Assembly (NCBI RefSeq): GCF_010501055.1
Contig: NZ_QVMO01000021.1
Location: forward strand, 1-64,000
Direction of reading: 5' to 3'
DNA: 64,000 nucleotides
From: Dysgonomonas sp. 521
Lineage (GTDB): Bacteria > Bacteroidota > Bacteroidia > Bacteroidales > Dysgonomonadaceae
Below are positions 17,699-26,105 of this stretch, one piece after another. Each line of letters starts with the position of its first letter. Positions within the stretch are counted from its first letter, which is position 1. The notes beneath the pieces are model-generated. The model was not told the origin of the DNA, searched no databases, and worked only from the letters and a program-made list of their open reading frames with translations. The position numbers and the translations under genes were made by a program.

Positions 17699-18390
17699 GT
17701 GACAGCCACCCAATAAACAACCTGCCCCGAAGGGACTGAACATAGATAACCACGGGTAAAAACCCGTGGCAGGGACTGACTGAAAACATGTCTCCGTAGG
17801 AGGCAAATAGCGAAAACCAGTCCCGTTCGCCTCCTACGGAGACGGGCTCTTCCTTTCAGCTTTTGCCACGGGATTTACCCGTGGTTATCCGGATTAGCCC
17901 GCTTCGCGGACTTAGAAGCCTGACAGTAAAACAGAAACAACAGGCGGTTGCAAAAAAGTGACAAAGGTGACTCTTTTTTCATTACTATTACTTGTTACCT
18001 TTTTCCTCCGATTATATCAAAGAACGCATTATGTCCCGAAGGGACTGAACATGGATAACCACGGGTAAAGCCCGTGGCTAGACAGACCGAAAAACATGTC
18101 TCCGTAGGAGGCAAATAGCGAAAATCAATCCCATTCGCCTCCTGCGGAGACGGTCTATTCCTTTCGGCTTTTGCCACGGGCTTTACCCGTGGTTATCCAT
18201 ATTAGCCCGCTTCGCGGACTTAGAAGCTAACTGTAAAACAGGAATAGCAGGCTGCTGCAAAAAAGTGACAATAGTGACACTTTTTTCATTACTTTTTCCT
18301 GTTACCTTTTTTCCTCCGATTATACCAAAGAGCTCTTTATATAAGACAATTTTCTACGAAAAAATAACAGGCTGCTACAAAAAAAGTGAC
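17699..18390 (-). repeat. Inverted array of the ~307-bp multi-hairpin repeat
   Basis: The same unit as at 9108-10024 but in reverse orientation: a 259-bp unit (17699-17957), a full 307-bp unit (17958-18264) and a 121-bp partial unit (18265-18385), with GTGAC boundaries. Hairpins GTCCCGAAGGGAC, CCACGGGTAAAGCCCGTGG and the CTCCGTAGGAGGC stem are all present. Residual sequence to 18471 (GGATTGCAAATCC, GGATTGCAAACCCC) adds short repeats and no gene. Confidence 0.88.
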
Positions 18391-18471
18391 AGCCTGTTGT
18401 TTTTGATTATTGCCGGATTGCAAATCCTGACAGGAGGGGCTTCGGGATTGCAAACCCCGAAGGACGGAAGA

Positions 18472-19881
18472 TCATTCTGCTACACAACGCACTGCGAATC
18501 CATTGACAGGATAAAAATAATGGTCTCCAGGAAAAATAGATTCCCACTGCCTAAAGCCAAAGGTACCGATAACATTATCTACGCGTCCCGGATGCTTCCA
18601 ATTATTAGAAGACCAATAAGTCGTCGTCAGGTCTAATGGATTTAAGACTCCATTATGTCCACTTCGTATAAGAACAGACGGCAAATACAGTGCATCCCCT
18701 ACCTTCATGCCATTTCCGTCCCATGTCCATTCGTTCGCTAATACCGGAGGAGTGGGCACAAGCGATATTACTACCCCTAAGCGTTCTTCAGGCCCTCTGA
18801 TAATAGATTGCCACTGCATTAAACTCGGAACCTTCCAACCTTCGGGGCAAGGATCATTCTTTGCCTTAGGTACATCCATCAGAAGAGTTGCGTTGCCCCA
18901 GTTTAAGCGTATAGGACTAACTGCAGTTGTCCAACTTACAAAGTTTGTTCCGGCTATAAATTTCCCATATTTATCGCTTGTTATCTTTACCTGATTTTCA
19001 CCGTCAAGGTCAGCGACTGTAGCTCTTTCGTCTACAACCAGGCTTGTCCGCTTCTCATGACCGTCGGCTTTGCGTCCCCACTGGTACAGGTCTCCCTTGA
19101 TGTCGAAGCCTACGTCATCGCCATCCGACTTCCATGTGAAAGGATCGAGCGAAGGGTCGGCGCCCAGGTTATGGCACATAAAGACTAGCCAGCGGTCGTC
19201 GTAGGTTTTTGCCCCGCAGCCCCATACTATCTCTATTGTGTCAGACTCGGCACTGCAGCTGGGGTTGTCCGCCTCCGATGCAATGCACTTGTATTGGTAG
19301 AGCCCCAGTTTCTCAAATTCCACCTGATACGTATCGCTTGTAGCACCGTTTATGGGTAGAAAATCTTTCTCGGAGTTATAGTTGCGGTAATACCATTGGT
19401 AAGTAAGGCTTGTACCTGTGGCGCTGATGCTCAATGTAGGCGCTGGCGCAGGAACAACAGGCTTGGAAAGATCCATCGTGCCGGCAGGCATATGAGGATT
19501 CCATATCACGTAACGCTTTTCGGTATCTTCCAGCGGCTCTATCACGGGTGCGGTACAAGGTGGTTCGCAGGCAGAAATCCATTCGGTGCCGCTCCAGAAT
19601 TCAATGCAATTATTCGTTGTATTGTAGATCGTCAGCCCCTTAGCTTCAGCCTTAGCCTTGAAGGCGGGGGTGGTGATATCGTTACGCTGAATGGTGGTCA
19701 GGTGTGGCATGCGCAGGCCGGCTTTATCGTTGGAAATCAATTCGAGCACCGAAAAGGTTTCGGGCTCTTTGTTGCTGCCTACGGTTACCTGGGCATATAC
19801 GCCCGGGGTAAGTACAAGGAAGGCGAGAACGGCAATTGCCTGCCGCCACCGTTTTTTTGTTCGTGTTTCAGTTGTTTTCAT
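18472..19881 (-). CDS. Secreted FISUMP-domain protein, paralog 1
   Basis: The 469-aa product has an N-terminal signal peptide ending near GVYAQ (about residue 31). A Bacteroidota-typical opening follows (FSVLELISNDKAGLRMPHLT, GLTIYNTT, CIEFWSGTEWISAC). An Ig-like domain (about 145-225, TYQWYYRNYNSE ... GLYQYKCIASEA) leads into a Fibrobacter succinogenes major paralogous domain (about 228-469: WLVFMCHNLGADPS, YQWGRKADG, DPCPEGWKVPSLMQWQSI, YWSSNNW, VNGFAVRCVAE). It is probably exported to the surface; the exact role is unknown. The next gene upstream is a near-identical paralog. Confidence 0.82.
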   Translation of the reverse strand: MKTTETRTKKRWRQAIAVLAFLVLTPGVYAQVTVGSNKEPETFSVLELISNDKAGLRMPHLTTIQRNDITTPAFKAKAEAKGLTIYNTTNNCIEFWSGTEWISACEPPCTAPVIEPLEDTEKRYVIWNPHMPAGTMDLSKPVVPAPAPTLSISATGTSLTYQWYYRNYNSEKDFLPINGATSDTYQVEFEKLGLYQYKCIASEADNPSCSAESDTIEIVWGCGAKTYDDRWLVFMCHNLGADPSLDPFTWKSDGDDVGFDIKGDLYQWGRKADGHEKRTSLVVDERATVADLDGENQVKITSDKYGKFIAGTNFVSWTTAVSPIRLNWGNATLLMDVPKAKNDPCPEGWKVPSLMQWQSIIRGPEERLGVVISLVPTPPVLANEWTWDGNGMKVGDALYLPSVLIRSGHNGVLNPLDLTTTYWSSNNWKHPGRVDNVIGTFGFRQWESIFPGDHYFYPVNGFAVRCVAE

Positions 19882-19979
19882 AAAAGCAGTTTATAATTTA
19901 AAAATTTAGAGTTTAATAGAAAGAACCACCCCTCCTCGGTTAGGCATAGGCGGAGTCTACGCCAAACGGAGGTCACTTT

Positions 19980-21404
19980 TTACTCTTGGATGCAGCGAAT
20001 GGGGAATCCATTGACAGGATAATAGTAATGATCTGCAGGGTAAATAGATGCCAATGAGATAAAGCCAAAAGTACCGAAAACGTTAGCAGCACGTCCTGGG
20101 TACTTCCAGTTATTTGATGACCAATACGTAGAACCATAACCGCCCGTCGAGAATTTTCCATTATTGCCACTGCGTGTAGTGGCTGCCGGTAAATACAGTG
20201 CATCTCCGATCTCCACTCCATTCCCTGTCCATGTCCATTTATTCACTAATACCGGAGGAGTGGGGATGAGCGAAATAATAGTCCCAAACGCAGTCTCAGG
20301 CCCTCTGACAATAGATTGCCACTGCAATAAACTCGGGACCTTCCAACCTTCGGGACAAGGATCGTTCTTTGCCTTAGGTACATCCATCAGAATAGTTCCG
20401 TCACCCCAATTTAATAGTATCGGATCAAATCCGACAGTCCAAGAGGAAAAATTTGTTCCGGCTATAAATTTTCCATATTTATCGCTTGTTACCTTTACCT
20501 GATTTTCACCGTCAAGGTCGGCGACCGAAGCAATTTCGTCTACAACCGGGCTTGTCCGTTTCTCATGCCCATCGGCTTTGCGCCCCCACTGGTACAGGTC
20601 TCCCTTGATGTCGAAGCCTACCTCATCGCCATCCGACTTCCAGGTGAAAGGGTCAAGCGAAGGGTCAGCGCCCAGATTATGGCACATAAAGACAAGCCAG
20701 CGGTCGTCGTAGGTCTTTGCTCCACAACCCCATACGACCTCTATTGTGTCAGACTCGGCACTGCAGCTGGGGTTGTCCGCCTCCGACACAACGCACTTGT
20801 ATTGGTAGAGCCCCAGCTTCTCAAACTTCACCTGATAGGTATCGCTGGTGGCACCATATACGGGCAGAAATTTTTTCTCGGAGTTATAGTTGCGGTAATA
20901 CCACTGGTAAGTAAGGCTTGTACCTGTGGCGCTGATGCTCAATGTAGGCGCTGGCGCAGGAACAACAGGCTTGGAAAGATCCATTGTGCCGGCAGGCATA
21001 TAAGGGTTCCATATCACATAGCGCTTTTCGGTATCTTCCAGCGGCTCTATCACGGGTGCGGTACAGGATGGTTCGCAGGCAGAAATCCATTCGGTGCCGT
21101 TCCAGAACTCAAGACAGCCTATCGTTGTATTGTAGATCGTCAGTCCCTTGGCTTCAGCCTTAGCCTTGAAGGCGGGGGTGGTGATATCGTTGCGCTGAAT
21201 GGTGGTCAGGTGTGGCATACGCAGTCCGGTTTCTTTGTTGGAAATCAATTCGAGCACCGAGAAGGATTCAGGCTCTTTGTCGCTGCCTATGGTTACCTGG
21301 GCATATATGCCCGGGGTAAGTACAAGGAAGGCGAGAAAGGCAATTGCCTGCCGCCATAAGGGCTTACTACGTGCCAGCTTGTTTTGTGTCTTGGTTGTTT
21401 TCAT
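19980..21404 (-). CDS. Secreted FISUMP-domain protein, paralog 2
   Basis: The 474-aa product has the same domain order as the neighbour at 18472-19881. The first two thirds are nearly identical at protein and DNA level, including long unbroken DNA matches in the Ig-like domain. Differences concentrate in the last ~150 residues around the FISUMP core (for example IASVADLDGEN, GRAANVFGTFGFISLASIYPADHYYYPVNGFPIRCIQE, given as descriptors of the variable tail). A 98-bp gap with a GGAGG/CCTCC hairpin separates the two genes, which may be co-transcribed. The pattern suggests recent duplication with C-terminal diversification or ongoing gene conversion. Confidence 0.82.
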   Translation of the reverse strand: MKTTKTQNKLARSKPLWRQAIAFLAFLVLTPGIYAQVTIGSDKEPESFSVLELISNKETGLRMPHLTTIQRNDITTPAFKAKAEAKGLTIYNTTIGCLEFWNGTEWISACEPSCTAPVIEPLEDTEKRYVIWNPYMPAGTMDLSKPVVPAPAPTLSISATGTSLTYQWYYRNYNSEKKFLPVYGATSDTYQVKFEKLGLYQYKCVVSEADNPSCSAESDTIEVVWGCGAKTYDDRWLVFMCHNLGADPSLDPFTWKSDGDEVGFDIKGDLYQWGRKADGHEKRTSPVVDEIASVADLDGENQVKVTSDKYGKFIAGTNFSSWTVGFDPILLNWGDGTILMDVPKAKNDPCPEGWKVPSLLQWQSIVRGPETAFGTIISLIPTPPVLVNKWTWTGNGVEIGDALYLPAATTRSGNNGKFSTGGYGSTYWSSNNWKYPGRAANVFGTFGFISLASIYPADHYYYPVNGFPIRCIQE

Positions 21405-21417
21405 AAAAGTAGTTTAT

Positions 21418-21640
21418 AAGCCACCCCCTCCCGGCCTCCCCCAAAAGGGGAGGAGACCGGAGAGATGGAAAGATGAATAATACCCTCAGAAGCAGAGGTT
21501 TTGTTTATTATAATTAGGTTTATATTTGTATTGACCCATTGCCACTCCTCCCTTTTGGGGAGGCCGGGTGGGGTGGTTTTACCGCCTCGCGCTACCTCCC
21601 CTATTGGGGGAGGCAGGAGGGGGTGTATTACGGGGAGGTA
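21418..21640. repeat. G/C-run palindromic intergenic repeats
   Basis: CCTCCCCCAAAAGGGGAGG at 21435-21455, CTCCTCCCTTTTGGGGAGG near 21545 and CCTCCCCTATTGGGGGAGG near 21596 are paired hairpins, with CCACCCCCTCCCGGCC matching GGCCGGGTGGGGTGG at longer range. A similar cluster sits at 27585-27735 between GH30 and xylB. ORFs on either strand here are artefacts. Confidence 0.6.
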
Positions 21641-21751
21641 TTCTTTTACGACTTTCACAAGCGGTAAAAGACCGATTGAAGACAAATAAGATAACGTTGA
21701 AGACAAACAAGACAATACGGATGTTCCCTCCCCGAATGTTAGATTTTTAAT

Positions 21752-21825
21752 TATATTTGCAGAATATAGGATGCGCCTCGGCAATCTCAAGCAAGCTTGA
21801 TTGCGTTCGGCTTTCACTATATTTG
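21752..21825 (+). promoter_or_regulatory. Two orphan -7 boxes (TATATTTG) with no downstream gene
   Basis: Perfect TAnnTTTG boxes occur at 21752-21759 and 21818-21825, each followed by GCA. The intervening CAAGCAAGCTTGATTGCG is palindromic. No ORF longer than 15 codons follows within 200 bp, so they are remnants of a promoter-carrying repeat or drive a non-coding RNA. Confidence 0.4.
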
Positions 21826-22230
21826 CAATAAAAAGGCAAATACCCAGTCCCGGACATATACCGGATGGGGACGATATATGACCTCTGTGTATATAGCGAT
21901 ATACTATATTCCTATAGAAATGTAGTTGTGAATACATTTGTTATTTGCTTCGTTTCTACCGTCTTTATATGCCTTCTTGCCAAAAAACAAGAAGTGTCTC
22001 CTAATAGGTTTTCGAGTCTGTCTCTTTATAAGTGACAGACAGCAGAAAATGCGCTATGCAATTGACTGTATATCAGATAGCTACAAGAGTGAAAAATGAA
22101 ACGAAAAAGCTTTGTGCAACATTTGTCAAACAAAAAAGTAGTGATTTGCCGCCATCGACACCGGATAACAATCTGTATATCAACAAAATAAAAGCAGATT
22201 TAAGGAGAAAAATCCGACTTTCCGTTAAGC

Positions 22231-22263
22231 CATTTGTAAAACATTTGTAAAACACCTGTAAAT
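22231..22263 (+). repeat. Three tandem 11-bp direct repeats
   Basis: CATTTGTAAAA occurs at 22231-22241 and 22242-22252, then CACCTGTAAAT at 22253-22263. They are iteron-like, inside the palindrome-bounded segment, and followed by TTTACAAG...TTGTAAG arms. Confidence 0.5.
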
Positions 22264-22399
22264 AAGCAGTTTACAAGAAAAAAGTTGTAAGAAAAATGAG
22301 TATTTGCAGCTACTAAAAAAAGCTTAAAAAACGGGCATTTAGGCGTGATTGGATAATAATTGTGCGGAAATAAGCAACAAATTAAAGGGTGAGATGCCC

Positions 22400-22407
22400 T
22401 ATATTTG
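22400..22407 (+). promoter_or_regulatory. -7 box TATATTTG upstream of the right palindrome
   Basis: Exact TAnnTTTG match. A transcript starting near 22414 would carry the 22429-22453 hairpin close to its 5' end. No plus-strand gene follows. Confidence 0.4.
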
Positions 22408-22541
22408 CAGTCATAAGTTCAACAGGTTGTCCGTCACTTATAAAGAGACGGACTCTTTATTTGCCACTATATCAATATAAAGGACAAAGATAAGGATAAT
22501 CTTTTTGGCCATGTGCTGGCTATCCGGAGGAGTAAGTTCTA

Positions 22542-22730
22542 TCAATTTGTCTTCTTATAACTGACAACAGCCCAGATATTGAAAAACAGGGCAAATCCTA
22601 GCAAGGCGAGCCTGTTTGCATAAGCGACTGATTGGGGTCTGTGGCATCTGCGATAAGCTGTATGGATGCTTCGCCTGTCGCGGAATATATGGTAGAATTC
22701 TTTTTTGACGAAAGAAAGAAACTGTTTCAT
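22542..22730 (-). pseudogene. Collapsed ABC-2 type transporter permease gene
   Basis: The 62-codon frame opens MKQFLSFVKKEFYHIFRDRR, the usual start of ABC-2 drug/multidrug permeases. Immediately after, a different reading frame encodes GEASIQLIADATDPNQSLMQ, which resembles the periplasmic-loop segment of the same family. The original frame then resumes as ANRLALLGFALFFNIWAVVSYKK, like the C-terminal membrane helix. Three short pieces of one ~400-residue protein are thus fused with two large internal deletions and a frame change. It cannot make a working permease. Confidence 0.7.
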
Positions 22731-22838
22731 TTTATATAGTTGATAATTGACAGTGGATATTTGTTTCCATACATCTTGATTGTTCAGAATTAATAAAACT
22801 TCTCATAAGCATTGTTAAAACAACAAAAAGCAGACTCA

Positions 22839-22857
22839 GAAACTGTTTAAATTTTAT
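22839..22857. repeat. Solo MITE end
   Basis: GAAACTGTTTAAATTTTAT is identical to the terminal repeat of MITE copy A, but no partner end is found nearby. It is preceded by CAGACTCA, which resembles the opposite end of another copy, so this may be a junction of two decayed elements. Confidence 0.55.
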
Positions 22858-22895
22858 TCAATTAGATCAGACCAGACTATAATGGGCATAAAGAC

Positions 22896-22930
22896 AATCA
22901 GGGGTTTGTTATCTCAACAAACCCCTGATT
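22896..22930. terminator. Terminator hairpin downstream of xylE
   Basis: A 15-bp perfect stem (AATCAGGGGTTTGTT and its complement) with a 5-nt loop. The T-run is better on the plus strand, but the hairpin lies 54 bp beyond the leftward xylE stop and is the natural end of the xylose operon. Confidence 0.6.
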
Positions 22931-22983
22931 TTTAATTAACCTTTTTTTAACCTATTTTCAATAAATCAATAATGATGTTTTTT

Positions 22984-24372
22984 TTATTTTTTCCACAGTT
23001 TTTCCATATCTTCCAACGTCTTGCCTTTGGTTTCCGGTACCATTTTCCACACGAACAGAGCGGATAAAACAGCCATCAACCCATAGAAACCATAGGTCAG
23101 ACCTCCACTAAACTCCATCATAGGAGGATAGGTAGAAGAAATCAGATAATTAGCGAACCATTGTGCTGCCACTGCAATGGCTACAGCCTGCCCCCTTATC
23201 TTATTCGGGAATATCTCTGCTATCAATACCCAACAGATAGGCCCCCACGACATCATAAATGACGCGGTATAAATGATAATAAAGACGAGTGTGCTAACTC
23301 CGATTATATTATTGAAAGCCAGTCCCGATATGGCAAACATACCGATAGCCATACCAATAGAGCCCGTAATAAGAAGAGGCTTACGTCCCCATTTGTCTAC
23401 CGTAAGAATGGCAACAACAGTGAATATAACATTTACCAGCCCCATTATTATTGTTTGCAGCATCGATGCATCTTTAGCAGCTCCCATGCTTTCAAAAATG
23501 CGAGGTGCATAGTACAAAGCCACATTTATACCTACAAATTGTTGAAAAACGGACAGGAGTATCCCTATTATAATAACTTTCGTTCCATACGAAAAAAGCT
23601 TTGCTTTCACATTTCCGGATACGGTTGATTTTATATCATTCAATATAGATTGAGCCTTTTCTTCCGATCCGTTAATTTTTTTCAAAACAACTAAAGCCTT
23701 CTCGTTCTGCCCTGTCATAGACAAATAGCGAGGAGTTTCGGGAACTAACAGCAAAAGCAGTCCGAACAAAGCAGCAGGGATAGCTTCAGAAGCAAACATA
23801 TAGCGCCAACCAATAGAATTTATCCACTCGAGAGTTTGTCCGTTGGCAATACCCCAGTTTACAAAATATACGACAAGCATACCAAAAATAATGGCAAACT
23901 GATTGAATGAAACCAAGCGCCCTCTGATATCTGCCGGAGCAATCTCACCTATATACATCGGACAGACGGCAGATGCGAGTCCAACACCGATACCTCCTAT
24001 AATCCGATAAAAATTAAATGTGAATAGGAGTGCCATCGTAGGCTCACCCTTTGTGAAGAAAAGGGTTTCCGGGAAACCGGAACCCAATGCTGAAATAAAA
24101 AACAAAATTGCAGCCAGCAAAAGTGATTTCTTCCTCCCCAGACGGGAAGATATAAGACCCGATAGTGCTCCTCCGATAATGCACCCGATAAGCGCACTCG
24201 ATACTGTCGCTCCATGAGCAAAGGCACTCAGCCCAAGCGGGTCGATCAAATATGATTGTATAGACTTTTCGGCACCTGAGATAACCGCTGTATCGTACCC
24301 AAAGAGCAACCCTCCCAAAGTAGCGACAAGTGTAATACCAAAAATATAAAACTTATTCAGTTCGTTTTTCAT
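22984..24372 (-). CDS. xylE: Xylose:H+ symporter, MFS sugar porter family
   Basis: The 462-aa product has 12 predicted membrane helices and the sugar-porter signatures: GYDTAVISGA in helix 1, the RLGRKKSLLL loop, PMYIGEIAPADIRGRLVS, VPETPRYLSMTGQ, QQFVGINVALYYAP in helix 7, and the closing VPETKGKTLEDMEKLW. It resembles E. coli XylE in length and in the QQ..G.N motif. The assignment to xylose rests on family resemblance plus its position as last gene of a unit with xylA and xylB. A glucose or galactose specificity cannot be excluded from sequence alone. Confidence 0.85.
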   Translation of the reverse strand: MKNELNKFYIFGITLVATLGGLLFGYDTAVISGAEKSIQSYLIDPLGLSAFAHGATVSSALIGCIIGGALSGLISSRLGRKKSLLLAAILFFISALGSGFPETLFFTKGEPTMALLFTFNFYRIIGGIGVGLASAVCPMYIGEIAPADIRGRLVSFNQFAIIFGMLVVYFVNWGIANGQTLEWINSIGWRYMFASEAIPAALFGLLLLLVPETPRYLSMTGQNEKALVVLKKINGSEEKAQSILNDIKSTVSGNVKAKLFSYGTKVIIIGILLSVFQQFVGINVALYYAPRIFESMGAAKDASMLQTIIMGLVNVIFTVVAILTVDKWGRKPLLITGSIGMAIGMFAISGLAFNNIIGVSTLVFIIIYTASFMMSWGPICWVLIAEIFPNKIRGQAVAIAVAAQWFANYLISSTYPPMMEFSGGLTYGFYGLMAVLSALFVWKMVPETKGKTLEDMEKLWKK

Positions 24373-24384
24373 TGGTCAAGATTT

Positions 24385-24630
24385 TAAGAGTTATGAATTA
24401 TAAATTGAAGTCGTCTAGACTTTTCGACTTTGGTAATATTTTGAAATAAATACCCTCTTTTTCATTTTGAACGGAGTGAAACACCGTTCGGCGTTAGCCA
24501 ATTGCAAACCGGCAGAGCGAAGCGGAGCCAAATGTCTCTTGAGAAACGAGATGCGTCCTGTCGTCAGCATGACAAAATGAAAGAAGAATAAAAAGTCTAG
24601 ATAACTTCATTATGAGTTATAATTCATAAC
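24385..24630. repeat. Palindromic repeat between xylA and xylE
   Basis: Outer arms around GAAGTCGTCTAGACTTTT (24402-24420) and AAAAGTCTAGATAACTTC (24592-24610) extend into matching TTATGAATTATAA / TTATAATTCATAA stretches. Inside are GAGCGAAGCGGAGC, CATTTTGA / CAAAATG arms and ATCTCGTTTCTCAAGAGAC-type palindromes. It may shape processing or relative expression of xylA and xylE. Confidence 0.5.
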
Positions 24631-24641
24631 TCATAGTTATA

Positions 24642-25970
24642 TTAGATATACATATTCACAATAGCTTCATAAAGCTCTTGCTTACCACTTATTTGTTTTG
24701 GTTCACCTACTTTATGTGCAATCGTACGTAAATCTTCAAGAGTCAGTTTGCCATCTTCGAACGCTTTACCATCGCCACCGTCGAATGAAGCATAACGAGC
24801 CTGACGCAATTTCTTATAATCTGAGTTTTCAAGGATATCGGCAGCAACTAACAGGCCGCGTGCAAATACATCCATACCCGAAATATGAGCAATGAACAAG
24901 TCGTCCATATCTGTTGAGTTACGACGGATTTTAGCATCAAAGTTCACACCACCGTTGCCAAGACCACCTGCCGGAAGCATTACCAACCATGCGTGAGCGA
25001 AGTCATAAATATCAAGAGGGAACTGGTCTGTATCCCAACCGTTCTGATAGTCGCCACGGTTAGCATCGATACTACCTAATAGACCTGCGTCTACAGCAGC
25101 TTGTAATTCGTGCTCGAATGTATGTCCTGCCAGTGTAGCGTGGTTTACTTCGATATTTACTTTAAAGTCTTTATCCAGACCGTAATTGCGAAGGAATCCG
25201 ACTACAGTTTCAGTATCAAAGTCATACTGATGTTTGGTTGGTTCCATTGGCTTAGGCTCTATCAGGAATGTACCTGTAAATCCTTGTTTACGTGCATAGT
25301 CGCGCGCCATAGCTAAGAAACGTCCCAGATGGTCTTTTTCACGCTTCATATCTGTGTTCAACAGGCTCATATAACCTTCGCGTCCACCCCAGAATACATA
25401 GTTGGAACCACCAAGAGCAATAGTTGCATCTATGGCGTTTTTCACCTGAGTACCTGCACATGCAACCACATCAAAATCAGGGTTTGTAGAAGCACCGTTC
25501 ATATAACGTTCGTGGCTGAAAACATTGGCTGTACCCCAAAGAAGTTTCACGCCCGAAGCAGCTTGTTTTTCTTTTGCGTAATCTACGATTGTTTGCAGGT
25601 TCTTTTCGTATTCAGTCCACGAATTACCCGAACTAACCAAGTCAACGTCATGGAAACAATAGAATGGAATCCCCATTTTAGTCATAAACTCAAATGCCGC
25701 ATCCATTTTATATTTAGCCTGGCTGATAGCATCGTTGCCGATGTTCCACGGATGATGAATAGTAGCGCCACCAAACGGGTCGCCTCCGTCGGCACACAAT
25801 GTATGCCAGTAAGCCATAGCAAAGCGAGTCCAGTCTTTCATGGTTTTACCCATTACTACACGGTTTTCGTCATAAAAACGATATGCTAAAGGATTTTTGC
25901 TTTCTTTTCCTTCAAATTTTATTTTTCCTATGCCCGGAAAAAATTCCTTTGTTCCTTTTAAAATTTCCAT
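24642..25970 (-). CDS. xylA: Xylose isomerase
   Basis: The 442-aa product matches class II xylose isomerases in length and motifs: [36 protein letters not shown] with the catalytic His, VFWGGREGY, the metal-site [34 protein letters not shown], and DANRGD near the end (first motif quoted only as a landmark). It interconverts D-xylose and D-xylulose in the cytoplasm using divalent metals. It lies in the leftward operon between the GH30 gene (136 bp upstream) and xylE. Confidence 0.96.
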   Translation of the reverse strand: MEILKGTKEFFPGIGKIKFEGKESKNPLAYRFYDENRVVMGKTMKDWTRFAMAYWHTLCADGGDPFGGATIHHPWNIGNDAISQAKYKMDAAFEFMTKMGIPFYCFHDVDLVSSGNSWTEYEKNLQTIVDYAKEKQAASGVKLLWGTANVFSHERYMNGASTNPDFDVVACAGTQVKNAIDATIALGGSNYVFWGGREGYMSLLNTDMKREKDHLGRFLAMARDYARKQGFTGTFLIEPKPMEPTKHQYDFDTETVVGFLRNYGLDKDFKVNIEVNHATLAGHTFEHELQAAVDAGLLGSIDANRGDYQNGWDTDQFPLDIYDFAHAWLVMLPAGGLGNGGVNFDAKIRRNSTDMDDLFIAHISGMDVFARGLLVAADILENSDYKKLRQARYASFDGGDGKAFEDGKLTLEDLRTIAHKVGEPKQISGKQELYEAIVNMYI

Positions 25971-26105
25971 GATTTGATTTTTTACTTAATTGTTTACTTA
26001 AAGAATTATATTATAACTAAGGTCACAGACCTATTTATTATTTTTATATCTATAACAGCGAACATTCGTAGAATTAGGTATTACTGTATTAAATACTTCC
26101 ATTAC

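Larger units (their letters stand above)
22016..22453. repeat. Pair of inverted palindromes enclosing ~390 bp
   Basis: Left copy 22016-22040 and right copy 22429-22453 are inverted relative to each other and match at 23 of 25 positions. Each is itself a hairpin: arms GTCTGTC / GACAGAC on the left and GTCCGTC / GACGGAC on the right, around TCTTTATAAGT or its complement. The two differences are paired, so both hairpins keep full complementarity. The enclosed AT-rich DNA holds a doubtful 72-aa ORF, 11-bp direct repeats and a promoter box. Confidence 0.6.

Noticed and set aside
18265..18636. 123-aa ORF on the plus strand
   Set aside because: Overlaps the hairpin array and the antisense of the FISUMP gene end.
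21401..21937. 178-aa ORF on the minus strand
   Set aside because: Runs through G/C-run hairpins and repeat fragments; composition is not protein-like.
22032..22250. 72-aa ORF between the twin palindromes
   Set aside because: No recognisable family, starts inside the left palindrome and ends in direct repeats; kept only as part of the repeat description.
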